This document shows positions 35,401 to 42,981 of a DNA stretch of 64,000 bases, piece after piece (position 1 is the stretch's first letter; each line of letters opens with the position of its first letter). Both the position numbers and the translations under genes were made by a program. Source of the stretch: Closterium sp. Naga37s-1 (taxonomy: Eukaryota > Streptophyta > Zygnematophyceae > Desmidiales > Closteriaceae); contig CANJKZ010000723.1 in the NCBI GenBank assembly GCA_947471745.1, forward strand, positions 8,252,501-8,316,500. Reading direction: 5' to 3'. Under the pieces are notes generated by a model. That model had not been told where the DNA came from. It worked only from the letters and a program-made list of their open reading frames with translations, and ran no database searches.

Positions 35401-37350
35401 CAACTGCCAACCCGTGTATCCTGTCCCTGCCACTCTATTCTAGCAAGCAGCTCCCTTTGCTCGGCACCAATGCTTTTCCCTTCCACTCCCTTTGGCAACC
35501 CTACTCCTATGCTCCAACGCCTCTTCCTCTCTTTCCCTCTCCTCTCTCAACCAACCTACCCCCCTCGCCCCTCGCCGCCCTCTCTCGCCCTCTCCCCTAA
35601 CAGGCACAACGAATGAGCCTCTTGTTGCCACGCCACCACCAACTGCCGCCCCTGCTCCCCCTCTTGAGGCACCTCAAAAGTTACCCAACCTACCCCCCTC
35701 GCCCCTCTCTCTCTCTCGCCCTCTCCCCTAACAGGCACAACCAATGAGCCTCTTGTTGCCACGCCACCTCCAACTGCCGCCCCTGCTCCTCCTCCTCCTG
35801 TCATCCGCCTCCCCTCCCCCTCGCTCTCCCCCCCTCCTCTCCTCGTTGCTGCCCCCAGCCCTCCTCTCATGCCCTACCTTCCCCCAACTCACGGATCCAT
35901 GCGTCCCCTGTCACCTCCCCCTGTTGCCTCCTCCCCTCCCCCCGTTGCCTCTCCCCCTCCCCCCATTGCCTCTCCGCCTCCCCCTCTTGCTTCTCCCCCT
36001 CCCCCCGATTCCTCCCCTCCGCCTCCCCCTCTTTCCCCTCCCCCTCCTCCGCCCTACCCGCCCCCAGAATCTCCCCCGCCTGCCTTCCCCCCGCCCGCCC
36101 CCTCCCCTCCTCCCCCCTCCCCTCCTCCCCCTTCCCCTCCTCCACCCTCCCCTCCTCCCCCCTCCCCACCTCCCCCCTCTCCTCCTCCCCCTTCCCCTCC
36201 TCCTCCATCCCCTCCTCCCCCATCCCCTCCTCCCCCTTCTCCCTCCCCTCCTCCCCCTGACCTCTTCCCCCCTCCCCCCGGTCTCTCCCTCCCCCCGTTC
36301 CTGATCGCTGCCCCCAGCCCTCCCCTCGACCCCACGCTCCGCCCCACCCACGGCTCTATGCGTTCCCCACCTATCGCCCCTCCCCCGCCTGACGCACCAG
36401 CATCATCCCTCAATCCACCGTCCCTGGATTCACCACCATCCTCTCCCCCGGAACCCTGCACATCTGTCTCTGTCTCGGACTGTGACTGTTTCTTTGAAGG
36501 CAACGACGGGTCGATCCCCTCTTTCCCTCTCGCTTCCGCTCTCCCGGACTCTCCTCTCTCGCCTAATCTCCTCTGTAGGCTCGGGTTTGGGGGTGGGGGA
36601 GCAGGAGGGGGGAGCGGAGGGGATGGGAGTGGGGGGGAGGCGGGGGCACCTGCTGCTGCGGACATGGGAGGGGGAGGGGGAGGGGAAAGCTTTAATGTGG
36701 GATCGGCGAATGTGAATAAAGTGGAGGTGGTGTGTGGGGGCAGTGGAGCACAAGTGGATGCTAGCAATCAGTTCTACTTTGTTGGCCCGGTGCGTATGCA
36801 TTCACACATGCACGCATTTTTTAGTCGACTCAAAAATGGACTCATTACACGTGGTGTGTGAGGGCAGTGGAGCACAAGTGGATGCGAGCAATCAGTTCTG
36901 CTTTGGCCCGGTGCGTGTGTTCATACTCTCAAATGCATGCACGCACACATGCATGCCCACCCACATGCACTCATGCACACAGACATGCATGCCCACACTC
37001 GCTCCCACGGACACACAATATGTTTGCACTTGTCAGGTTTATGCAACTCTCTCGCACGATCAACCAAGTGCATGCAGTCTATCCCCTCGCCCCTTCCCCT
37101 CCCCCGTTCCCCCATCCACCTCCCCCCTCCCTCTCCCCCCTCCCTTCCTCCCTCCAAGCAGCGGCTGGCAGCGCGGACCTTCCAGCCGCCCTTGGGGTCA
37201 GCAGTGTACGCGGGAGCAACGCTGCGAGTCACCTTCTCTTCCATGCAGCTCTCCTCTGCTTCCATGCAACTCAACCTCAACGCTGGAGATCCCACCGCTG
37301 CTGTAGCTCTTGCCGAGGACCGCCGCTGCGCGCTCTTCTCCCTCTCCTGA
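25940..37350 (+). CDS. Aspartyl protease-like (A1 fold) protein with C-terminal Pro-rich cell-wall domain, 13 exons, about 1202 aa
   Basis: Exons: 25940-26212, 26499-26999, 27299-27717, 28177-28306, 29146-29444, 29777-30016, 30993-31164, 32261-32349, 33230-33329, 33815-33881, 34877-34948, 35735-36789, 37159-37350. All introns are GT-AG and phase-consistent; exon 2 could end at 26969. Residues 78-91 ([13 protein letters not shown]) form a signal or anchor segment. The pepsin-like fold runs from [20 protein letters not shown] (about 399-418) through [22 protein letters not shown] and [14 protein letters not shown] to [20 protein letters not shown]. Both catalytic Asp (418, 659) remain, but DTG reads DTT and DSG reads DSS, so proteolytic activity is doubtful. 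Then come SPPPP repeats (about 840-966), as in extensins or pherophorins, and a Cys-containing tail, suggesting a secreted or wall-linked protein. Introns hold many broken exon copies. Exon 2 and 3 assignments are the least certain. Confidence 0.78.
27040..27139. repeat. 19-bp tandem repeat (five copies) in protease-like intron 2
   Basis: CACTCACTCATGGGTAAAC repeats about five times with few changes. Confidence 0.9.
27720..27890 (+). repeat. Partial duplicate of protease-like exon 3
   Basis: The end of exon 3 ([20 protein letters not shown]) recurs at about 27762-27880 with few changes, downstream of the exon 3 donor. It lies inside intron 3 and is left out of the gene model. Confidence 0.85.
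28010..28082 (+). repeat. Broken upstream copy of protease-like exon 4
   Basis: CTGCAACACCGCAG then GCGCTGGACTTTGGGTCGG repeats the start of exon 4 (28177) and breaks off at GTTCTGATCTGAG, where exon 4 has GTTCTGGTTGCAG. Confidence 0.8.
28418..29145 (+). repeat. Five broken copies of protease-like exon 5 start
   Basis: The exon 5 start ([19 protein letters not shown]) appears upstream of the used exon at about 28418, 28544, 28681, 28843 and 28999, the later copies at roughly 157-bp steps. Each copy diverges soon after the CADKTC codons, at a version of the TTTTGAGGCGCCTCAAA palindrome. The sixth copy (from 29146) continues into the full exon. Confidence 0.9.
28604..28620. repeat. Palindrome P: TTTTGAGGCGCCTCAAA
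   Basis: It contains a perfect 16-bp palindrome (28605-28620) that ends the second broken copy of exon 5. Related forms end the other copies at 28485-28500, 28739-28757, 28912-28927 and 29059-29074. Confidence 0.85.
29518..29570. repeat. (TG)n microsatellite in protease-like intron 5
   Basis: An almost pure TG run follows the GTAAGT donor of exon 5 by about 75 bp. Confidence 0.95.
30129..30228 (+). repeat. Duplicate of the 3' half of protease-like exon 6
   Basis: GATCCCTACGCCAAGGGCAG through GACAGGTGGGG nearly repeats 29920-30020, donor included. No palindrome is seen between the copies. Confidence 0.9.
30367..30494. repeat. 28-bp G-rich tandem repeat in protease-like intron 6
   Basis: Units of the form AGGTGGTGAGAGTGGGAGTG plus GAGAGGGG repeat about four to five times. 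Confidence 0.9.
30716..30905 (+). repeat. Two broken copies of the 5' part of protease-like exon 7
   Basis: CAGTCCGCTCTGCTTCATCC with its GGCGTGTCAGTA continuation occurs at about 30711 and 30838 before the used exon at 30993. The first copy has a TAG in the reading frame; the second lacks a codon. Confidence 0.85.
31205..31460 (+). repeat. Two copies of the 3' part of protease-like exon 7 with GTACGT donors
   Basis: GGGGCCGTGCT...CTCATCACCGCAGTACGT occurs again at about 31226-31313 and 31382-31460, each with the GTACGT donor of exon 7. Confidence 0.9.
31495..32030. repeat. Pentanucleotide (TCTGG/TCTGA) array
   Basis: About 535 bp of 5-bp units, mostly TCTGG with interspersed TCTGA and TATGG variants, fill part of intron 7. 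The long minus-strand frame reading (RPDQT)n is a by-product. Confidence 0.95.
32179..32198. repeat. Palindrome P: CTTTTGAGTTGACTCTAAAG
   Basis: It stands where the first copy of exon 8 (CGGCAGGTGGTACAAACAG through TTCACATTCAG) breaks off. The complete exon 8 with its upstream intron follows from 32199. Confidence 0.85.
32366..32516. repeat. (TG)n/(CGTG)n microsatellite in protease-like intron 8
   Basis: About 150 bp of GTGTGT changing to GTGCGTGC units follow the exon 8 donor. Confidence 0.95.
32519..32720 (+). repeat. Broken copies of protease-like exon 8 end
   Basis: AGGCTTCGCACAGCCTCATG and CATTGCCACGTAAGGCTGCT recur at 32540-32600 and 32645-32690. A degenerate palindrome (TTCTTGAGGCGGCCCAAAA, 32522-32540) leads the first copy, and a short CACATGCAC repeat lies between. 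Confidence 0.8.
32805..32823. repeat. Palindrome P: TTTTGAGACATCTCAATAA
   Basis: It separates two copies of an intronic segment (CACCAAGCTGTGATAAGCCGAG at about 32728 and 32839) in protease-like intron 8. Here the duplicated unit is not exon sequence. Confidence 0.75.
33890..34085. repeat. 16-bp G-rich tandem array next to exon 10
   Basis: About twelve units of the form AAGGCGGGGATTGGGG start within 10 bp of the exon 10 donor. The G-tracts could form quadruplexes in RNA or DNA. Confidence 0.9.
34174..34246. repeat. Three successive P palindromes
   Basis: TTTTGAGAATTCTCCAAAG (34174-34192), TTTCTGAGGCGCCTCAAAG (34205-34223) and TTTTTTTAGGTGCCTCAACTT (about 34228-34248) occur in 75 bp. They are interleaved with two copies of TTCCACCTAATTCG and of CACGAGGCATTTC. 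Confidence 0.8.
34486..34526. repeat. (GGATCT)n repeat
   Basis: Six to seven GGATCT units follow a broken exon 11-like copy (CAGAGTCATGCGG, CCCAACAAGTAC) in intron 10. Confidence 0.9.
34645..34876 (+). repeat. Two upstream copies of protease-like exon 11 start
   Basis: ACCAGAGTCATGGCTGCGCA with the continuation CAAGTACATCTGGATCGAGC occurs at about 34646 and 34759, and in full at 34873. The 113-bp unit (intron end plus exon start) is repeated almost exactly. The first two copies run into GAAAAAGCCTTGCC instead of the exon. Confidence 0.95.
34985..35168. repeat. (GGCATGGCGT)n array in protease-like intron 11
   Basis: About 180 bp of 5/10-bp units (GGCGT, GGCAT) begin some 40 bp after the exon 11 donor. 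Confidence 0.95.
35548..35660 (+). repeat. Broken upstream copy of protease-like exon 12 start
   Basis: CAACCTACCCCCCTCGCCCC, the acceptor CCCTAACAG and the first exon 12 codons ([18 protein letters not shown]) are repeated from 35684, right after the palindrome at 35661-35680. It is one of the clearest copy-palindrome-copy cases. Confidence 0.9.
35661..35680. repeat. Palindrome P: CTCTTGAGGCACCTCAAAAG
   Basis: It lies exactly between two roughly 110-bp copies of the intron 11/exon 12 boundary. Confidence 0.9.
36816..36838. repeat. Palindrome P with AGTCGACTCAAAAA core
   Basis: TTTTTTAGTCGACTCAAAAA separates two copies of the exon 12 end: GGAGCACAAGTGGATG at 36747 and again at 36869, each followed by GGCCCGGTGCGT. 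Confidence 0.9.
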
Positions 37351-38887
37351 GACACCATCGCCTCTCCCTCTCCTGACTGATACGCCTTGTCATCTCCCTC
37401 TCCTGACTGATACGCCTTCTCATCTCCCTCTCCTGACACGAGTTGTCTTTCACCTCTTCTAAGGCGCCTTCCCTTCTCCCCCTCCTGAGACGTGTCTGCA
37501 ATTTGGATTGTTTTGAGATACCCCTTACCCTCTGGGGCAGCTTTTTACTCGACTTGAAAAGCCTTTCACATCACATGCCTTCTCTTCGATTGGATCGAGC
37601 TTCTTTCTCCCTCACTAACTCACACAGAAACGGCACGGCACTGGCTTTCTCCTCCAACCCACTTGTTACAGAGTTCGGGCTGACACACAGACCCACTCGA
37701 TTTCCGTCTGTACTTCTACATGAAGTATTCTTCACTCCTGCTTCTGGTCAGCACCTGCGCATCAGCCTTTGTCGTGTGTAGATTTGACAGGTTGGTTCAT
37801 TATCACTGCACCCGAATGCGCGTGGGACTGACTGGCTGCTCATAGGCATCACTTTAAGGCCTCTTGGCAGGGGTATGCTATCGAGCTTTTCCCACCTGTT
37901 GATACGTAAGTGTGGGTTCTTTTGTGGGTGGGTGGGACCTGGGTAGTAGAGCATGTAAGGGCTAGCTGGTATGACATGGTAGCCCTAGTTAATGCAGTCT
38001 GTTTAACACTGATTGACATAATAACCTTTGTAACAGTTTTGACAACACTGCCCATTCAGCATGCACATGCACACCCTATTACCGCATCTGAGACGAAGGT
38101 GCAACATGTGAACCATGAGGGCACACAAAAATATACCGTAAAAAACATATGGAAACAGCAAAATTGACGGTACCTACAGCATAGTTAGACATAAACAGAC
38201 ATCAAACACCTAGGCTGAACACACAACATTTCCCTTTCCGCAGCCACTCCCCCCACTCCCTTCCACCTTTACAAAACAGCAGCCACACAACTTTCTTCCT
38301 GCCTCAACACCATCGCCATCACTTCTCGTGCACCATATTCCTCTTCCTCGGCTTACTTGCCTTCGCCTACACCCCCCACACCTTCCCATGCCTCCTCCCC
38401 CTTCGAAAAAATCTCCTCCAGCCTCATACCAGCCCACCCTTTCTGCATGTCACAGCACACACCCTCAACCGCCTAGCACCGAGCACAGCCGCTTCGACTG
38501 CCACTCAACCAAAACACAATCTCTTAGCACGCTTCGTCTATTATCCCAGCAGTTACATTCAGCAAACTGCAGAGACAATAGTGTAGCATTGGTTTATGTT
38601 TGGTGGAAGTGAAGCTTATCCGCTGCTGCTCTGCTCCTGTTCCCCAACTGCTGCTGCTGCTGCTGCTCCTGTTCCTGCTCCCGCTGCTGCTGATTCTCCT
38701 CCGAAGAGACAAATACAGACGCCTTGAACTTTATCCTCCATCCCCATCCGTCCTTCCGAAGGCCATGCTCTTCCATCCTTCCCCATCCCACAATTCCCCC
38801 AACACCCCCCCCCCCCCCCCTAATGTTCCTCTCTTCATGTGTCCTTGTCTGCATTCTACATAAGCCGCCTCAATTCGTTTCCCTTTC
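37351..38887. other. Intergenic region between protease-like and plastid-protein genes
   Basis: It contains a short repeat of CTCCCTCTCCTGACTGATACG (37363-37430), another P-type palindrome (GCTTTTTACTCGACTTGAAAAGC, 37540-37562) and a C-run near 38806-38820. No gene is supported. Confidence 0.5.
37540..37562. repeat. Palindrome P variant downstream of the protease-like gene
   Basis: GCTTTTTACTCGACTTGAAAAGC has paired GCTTTT/AAAAGC ends and a TCGA centre. No flanking duplication was recognised. Confidence 0.6.
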
Positions 38888-39829
38888 TCAGTACTCGTTG
38901 AAATGAATGGCGCCCAGTTTCCATACGACGAACACCGTTCCGAGCATGATAATCGACGACGCGAAGAAGGAGAGTGCCAGCAGCAGCTGATCGCGGCTCA
39001 CCTGAAACCGCCATTTCTCCGCCTCGATCTCCTCCGGAGTTCGCTTAACCTCGTTGAAAATGTTCGCCGGCGCAAGCGGGGACCCCACGCGAATTCTGCC
39101 GTCCGCCGGTGTTGACGTCGATGACGACGCGGTCGCGCCGGCTGCGGATTTGCCAGCGCCGCCTTTCGCGCTGCTGCCGCTGCCTTGCTTGAAAGCATCT
39201 ACGATGGCCTTTCCGCGGAATGAAACTTTCGGCGTGACTGAGCCACCAACAACGGCATTCACGGAAGAGCGATCCGCAGGTGCAGGAACGGGGGCGGGGC
39301 TGGCGCGGGGAGGTGCAGGGGAAGCGGGGGCAGTGGGGGATGCGAACGGGGAGGTAGGGGTGGAAGTGGGGAGGCTTTTGGCGAACGACGAGGGGAAAGC
39401 CATTGTGGGGGGAGGGGGAAATGCGCTATCGCCTGCTGCGGGTGGCGACACTGGTGCTTCGGCAGCGGCGGGAGAACCCGATGCGCTGCTGGTTGCCGCC
39501 TTAGAAGCGGCTGCGGCGCGGGCTGCTAGCAGGGCCGATATCTTCTTTCCCGCGAATGGGCTTGTAACGGAAGGCTTTTCTTCGGTTGCTGACGATGCTT
39601 CTGATGCAGAATCTTCGGCAGATGCCGAGACTCGGCGAATCGCGGCGGATGCACGGCGGCGGTACGTCGACGCGCGGACGTAGCGGAGGGGATCGAATCC
39701 GGTGCCGCGGAGAGAGGCGAGGCGCGCGGATGACGAGGACGCGGATCGCACCCACGCGTCTGAAGCCTCCGCATTTGAAGCAAGTCCAGCAGTGAGGCCA
39801 CGAACAGGAGTGGCGAGAAGGGAAGCCAT
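38888..39829 (-). CDS. Predicted plastid-targeted single-pass membrane protein, 313 aa
   Basis: The start chosen is the ATG at 39829 (MASLLATPVRGLTAGLASNA), because it begins a Ser/Ala/Arg-rich, acid-poor stretch like a chloroplast transit peptide; the frame is open further upstream but that part looks like 5' UTR. The middle is Ala/Pro/Ser-rich and low in complexity. The C-terminal 50 residues are well ordered: KRTPEEIEAEKWRFQVSRDQ, then a hydrophobic segment (about 284-304, LLLALSFFASSIIMLGTVFV) and VWKLGAIHFNEY. This suggests a small thylakoid or envelope protein with its N-terminal domain in the stroma. I do not recognise the family and assign no function. It is single-exon on minus. Confidence 0.6.
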   Translation of the reverse strand: MASLLATPVRGLTAGLASNAEASDAWVRSASSSSARLASLRGTGFDPLRYVRASTYRRRASAAIRRVSASAEDSASEASSATEEKPSVTSPFAGKKISALLAARAAAASKAATSSASGSPAAAEAPVSPPAAGDSAFPPPPTMAFPSSFAKSLPTSTPTSPFASPTAPASPAPPRASPAPVPAPADRSSVNAVVGGSVTPKVSFRGKAIVDAFKQGSGSSAKGGAGKSAAGATASSSTSTPADGRIRVGSPLAPANIFNEVKRTPEEIEAEKWRFQVSRDQLLLALSFFASSIIMLGTVFVVWKLGAIHFNEY

Positions 39830-40416
39830 GGTAGAAGTGCGGCGGATGGTGATGCTGAAGCAAGTCAATCCCTCAGAATGGTGGACGGAAAGAGAATCGT
39901 TCGACAAACTGATGATGATACAAACAACACTGGAATGGGCGAGTTGTGAGGGGGTGGAGAAGTGGAAGGGGGGAAGAGCGGGGGGGGAGGGGTGTGGTGT
40001 GGGGTGGGGTGAATGTACGAACTGGGGGAAAAAGGAGGGGAATGGGGGTGCGGGGGTGCGGGGGTGTGGGCGGGGATGATGGTGTGGGCAACGTGGACGG
40101 AAGTGGGGAGAAACACTCGAGAATGGAGGGGGGAATTTCAAGGGAACAATCGAGCTCCTCGAAACGGGATTGGTGCTCAGGAGCTGACGTGGTGGTACAT
40201 CCGCCGTGGCAGGCAAATGGTGACCTTCCGTATCCTCGACTGAATGTCATGATCGTATGAGAATGCCTACAGAAGTACAGTGGGTTACACTGTTGTGGAC
40301 ATTATTATTTTGAAAGTATATAGTAAAAGATTCATCTCTATCCTCCTCCTCTCTCTACATCTCTCCTCTCTCCCTAATTCCCTCCCTCTTTCTCTGTCTC
40401 TCTATCTCTCTCTCTA

Positions 40417-40447
<31 letters not shown>

Positions 40448-40982
40448 TCTCCAACATCTGCTCCTACACTTACCAGATATAGATGTAAAATTGAATAGTT
40501 ATATTCTGGTAAACTACAGTCTGTGATGCTTTATTGCTTCTAGGGTAAGTGCACGAAACATGTGGGCTTAGGCCCAGCAGTTTCGTTTCATGTTGTAAGT
40601 GCTTTGCTGTTCCACGTGTCATGTGTTCGAAATCAGGGACCACCTCCACACGTCATCGGGCCCAGACTCCCTGTCAGTTGGCCCACATAGGGCAGTTTGT
40701 GACACACCTCACTGGCCCAGTCACCCCGTCCACTCTAGTGTCTCCATTCGGCTCCCCACCGCGCCTCTCACCCCTCCCACCTTCCACCTTGTCCACGCTC
40801 CATCATCTCTGAATTGCACAATCAAACCTGCACCCGTTTTACTGGTTTGACTTTGCTTCAAGGCTAATAATGCTCACGTGTCTCTAAGCTCCGCTCGACT
40901 ATCTGAACCGGAGCTCTTTCATACTTCTGAATCAGGCTTTCCTGTAAAGAAAAAATTGGTCTCGAGTAAAAGGATTCTGACC
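39830..40982. other. Divergent intergenic region between plastid-protein gene and PEX11
   Basis: Both genes are transcribed away from this 1.15 kb region. A (TC)n/(TA)n run lies at 40360-40446. No promoter element is assigned. Confidence 0.4.
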
Positions 40983-42309
40983 ATGGTTTCATCCATTGAA
41001 GATGCAAGAGTTCACGTGGCGTTGCTCGCATTGTACTTGAACAAAGCGGAAACACGTGACAAGATTTGTAGGGCCATCCAGTATGGTTCCAAGTTCATCA
41101 GCGGGGGTGAACCTGGCATTGCAGCCACTGTGGACAAGAACACCAGTTTAGCGAGAAAAGTTTTCAGGCTTTTGAAGGTTGGTCACTTCTGCCGCAGCCG
41201 TTTTCGTATTGCGATTTTTACCTTTTTGATGGCGTCTAAATCGCATTCCGCTGTTTATGTCTTGCAGTCCGTCAATGAGATCCAGAATCTTCTTAGTCCT
41301 GCCCCCAAGACAACCCCTCTATTCTTGGTGCTGCTCGGAAGGGTAGGTTACATGAGGTTGCACTTTTGATTGGTGCTTGTGAGAATTCTCTTCCAAAATG
41401 AAGTACAACTATGTTATATTATCGTCCTGCAGATTAAGAGTGCTTTGCTGGCTACTTTCCTTGGCTTGGATCAAGTGGTGTGGCTGGGTCGTTCTGGAAT
41501 CTATCAGGTACATGATTTGTCGTACGCATGTTAGTCAGCTCTAAAGCCTTCGGAAAACTCCATTTTACGCAGCGTTTGTTGCTTCGCAGAACAAGGAACG
41601 AAGTGATCTGATAGCCAAGCTTTCCCTTCACTGCTGGATGTCTAGCTGTGGTGTTGGATCCGTCATTGAGGTGAGCAAGTCTGCGGAATGCGTACAGCCC
41701 ACTTGGCATTCGTAATCGCCTGATTTTTATCGATTTCGCGCGTCAGGTCTGTGAGCTCTATCGGCTGTCCATCACTTGTGCCAAACTTGGCAAGGAAATC
41801 CGTCGCGCTAAGGAGAAGAAGAACGCAACTGAGCAAGCCAAGCTGGTAAGTCACGTTTATGCTGTCTCTCGCTTGTGTATGTTGGGGAACCGCGGCTAAC
41901 AGCTAGTCATTGGTGTTTGCAGAAAGATCAATTGCTAGCTGCTTTAGCGAAGGCACGCCAGCGACAACTGAACTTTGTGAAGTCAACTACCGACATTATT
42001 GTTGCGATTGGCCTGCTTCAGCTTGCACCAAAGACGGTCACACCTCGAGTCACTGGAGCATTGGGCTTTTTTACTTCGCTAATCTCTTGTTACCAGGTTC
42101 GTAGTGGTGATTCCGTCTGCTATACTTTCAAGCTTGCAGTTTGTATTTCACCCCCTCTTTCCCTCCCTTGGCCTTCTAACCTCTCATTCCCTCCCTCTCA
42201 CTCCCTCCGATATCTTATGTCTTGTTCCATCCATACATTGCTCACCATCTTGTTCACTCACCCTCCTACACAGCTGTTGCCGGCTGCCCCAAGCGCAAAA
42301 TCCGCGTAG
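40983..42309 (+). CDS. PEX11: Peroxisomal membrane protein 11 (PEX11), 7 exons, 244 aa
   Basis: Exons are 40983-41177, 41268-41342, 41433-41507, 41590-41670, 41747-41845, 41923-42096 and 42274-42309. Every intron is GT-AG and falls between codons (phase 0). The protein begins MVSSIEDARVHVALLALYLN and carries plant PEX11 blocks: KAETRDKICRAIQYGSKF, SLARKVFRLLK, LDQVVWLGRSGIY, NKERSDLIAKLSLHCW, and TDIIVAIGLLQLAPKTVTPR with RVTGALGFFTSLISCYQLLP. These resemble the plant PEX11C/D/E group, and the length is typical. PEX11 proteins shape and elongate the peroxisomal membrane before fission. It is compact and contains none of the exon duplications seen in the two larger genes. A Gypsy element sits about 310 bp after the stop. 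Confidence 0.95.
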
Positions 42310-42618
42310 TGATTATGTACGGATGCGAGCTGTCAATAGTGAGTAGCTCAGAGATTGAAGCCAAGTACAGTACGATAGTTTGGTTGTTTTGACCCAATAA
42401 ACACCTCCGTGGAATCATGATATTTTCTTGCCTTAGGGCTCCATTTCAGACTTGGATTATGGTTGCACATTGGGGCAGAAAGTGTTGATGTCATGATGTC
42501 ACTTGTCTCTGCCCATCTGCATACTAATGGAGGGGCTTCTGGCTCCAAGTGCATGTCTTTGAATTTCGCTTAGGTATTTGACATGATTCGTAGGTGCAGC
42601 ATTTTGGGGCTTGATACG
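42310..42618. other. PEX11 3' flank up to the Gypsy insertion
   Basis: It probably holds the PEX11 3' UTR. A minus-strand frame of 68 codons (42554-42348) has ordinary composition but no recognised homology. Confidence 0.4.
42614..42618. other. Target-site duplication ATACG, left copy (Gypsy)
   Basis: ATACG directly precedes the left LTR and is repeated at 56064-56068 after the right LTR. Confidence 0.9.
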
Positions 42619-42950
42619 TGTTACGGGTGCAATGAATCGAAGTAGCGAGAATTGCACTAAGGTGTCAAACGAGTACAAAGATGTGAGCGAAGGCATGAGC
42701 GAACATTTATATGCGAAGCATGCAAACGGTGACGCGGTGCGTGCGAGCTAGCCAATGCTATGCTGGCTGGCAGCGAGGCTCGGGCTAGTCCCGAAGCGTC
42801 GGCCGACACGGCCGGGCCAGCAGTGCGAGGTTTGGTGAAACAGTGCGCGAGAAGTCGGCGAAGTTCCGTTAGCAGTAACGGGCGAACAACGGCTGTTGCT
42901 GTACGCGATGTAGTCGGGCTCCATAAGGAATGCCGAGAAAATTCCTTACA
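42619..42950 (-). mobile_element. 3' LTR of Gypsy element (332 bp)
   Basis: It starts TGTTACGGGTGCAATG and ends AATTCCTTACA on plus. It has a 4-bp insertion (CTGG) relative to the other LTR. Confidence 0.95.
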
Positions 42951-42967
42951 CTACCCCCCCCCCCTCA
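42951..42967 (-). other. Polypurine tract of Gypsy element
   Basis: On minus it is a run of 13 G followed by TAG, directly before the 3' LTR. Confidence 0.75.
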
Positions 42968-42981
42968 AGAAGCCCCCTCCG

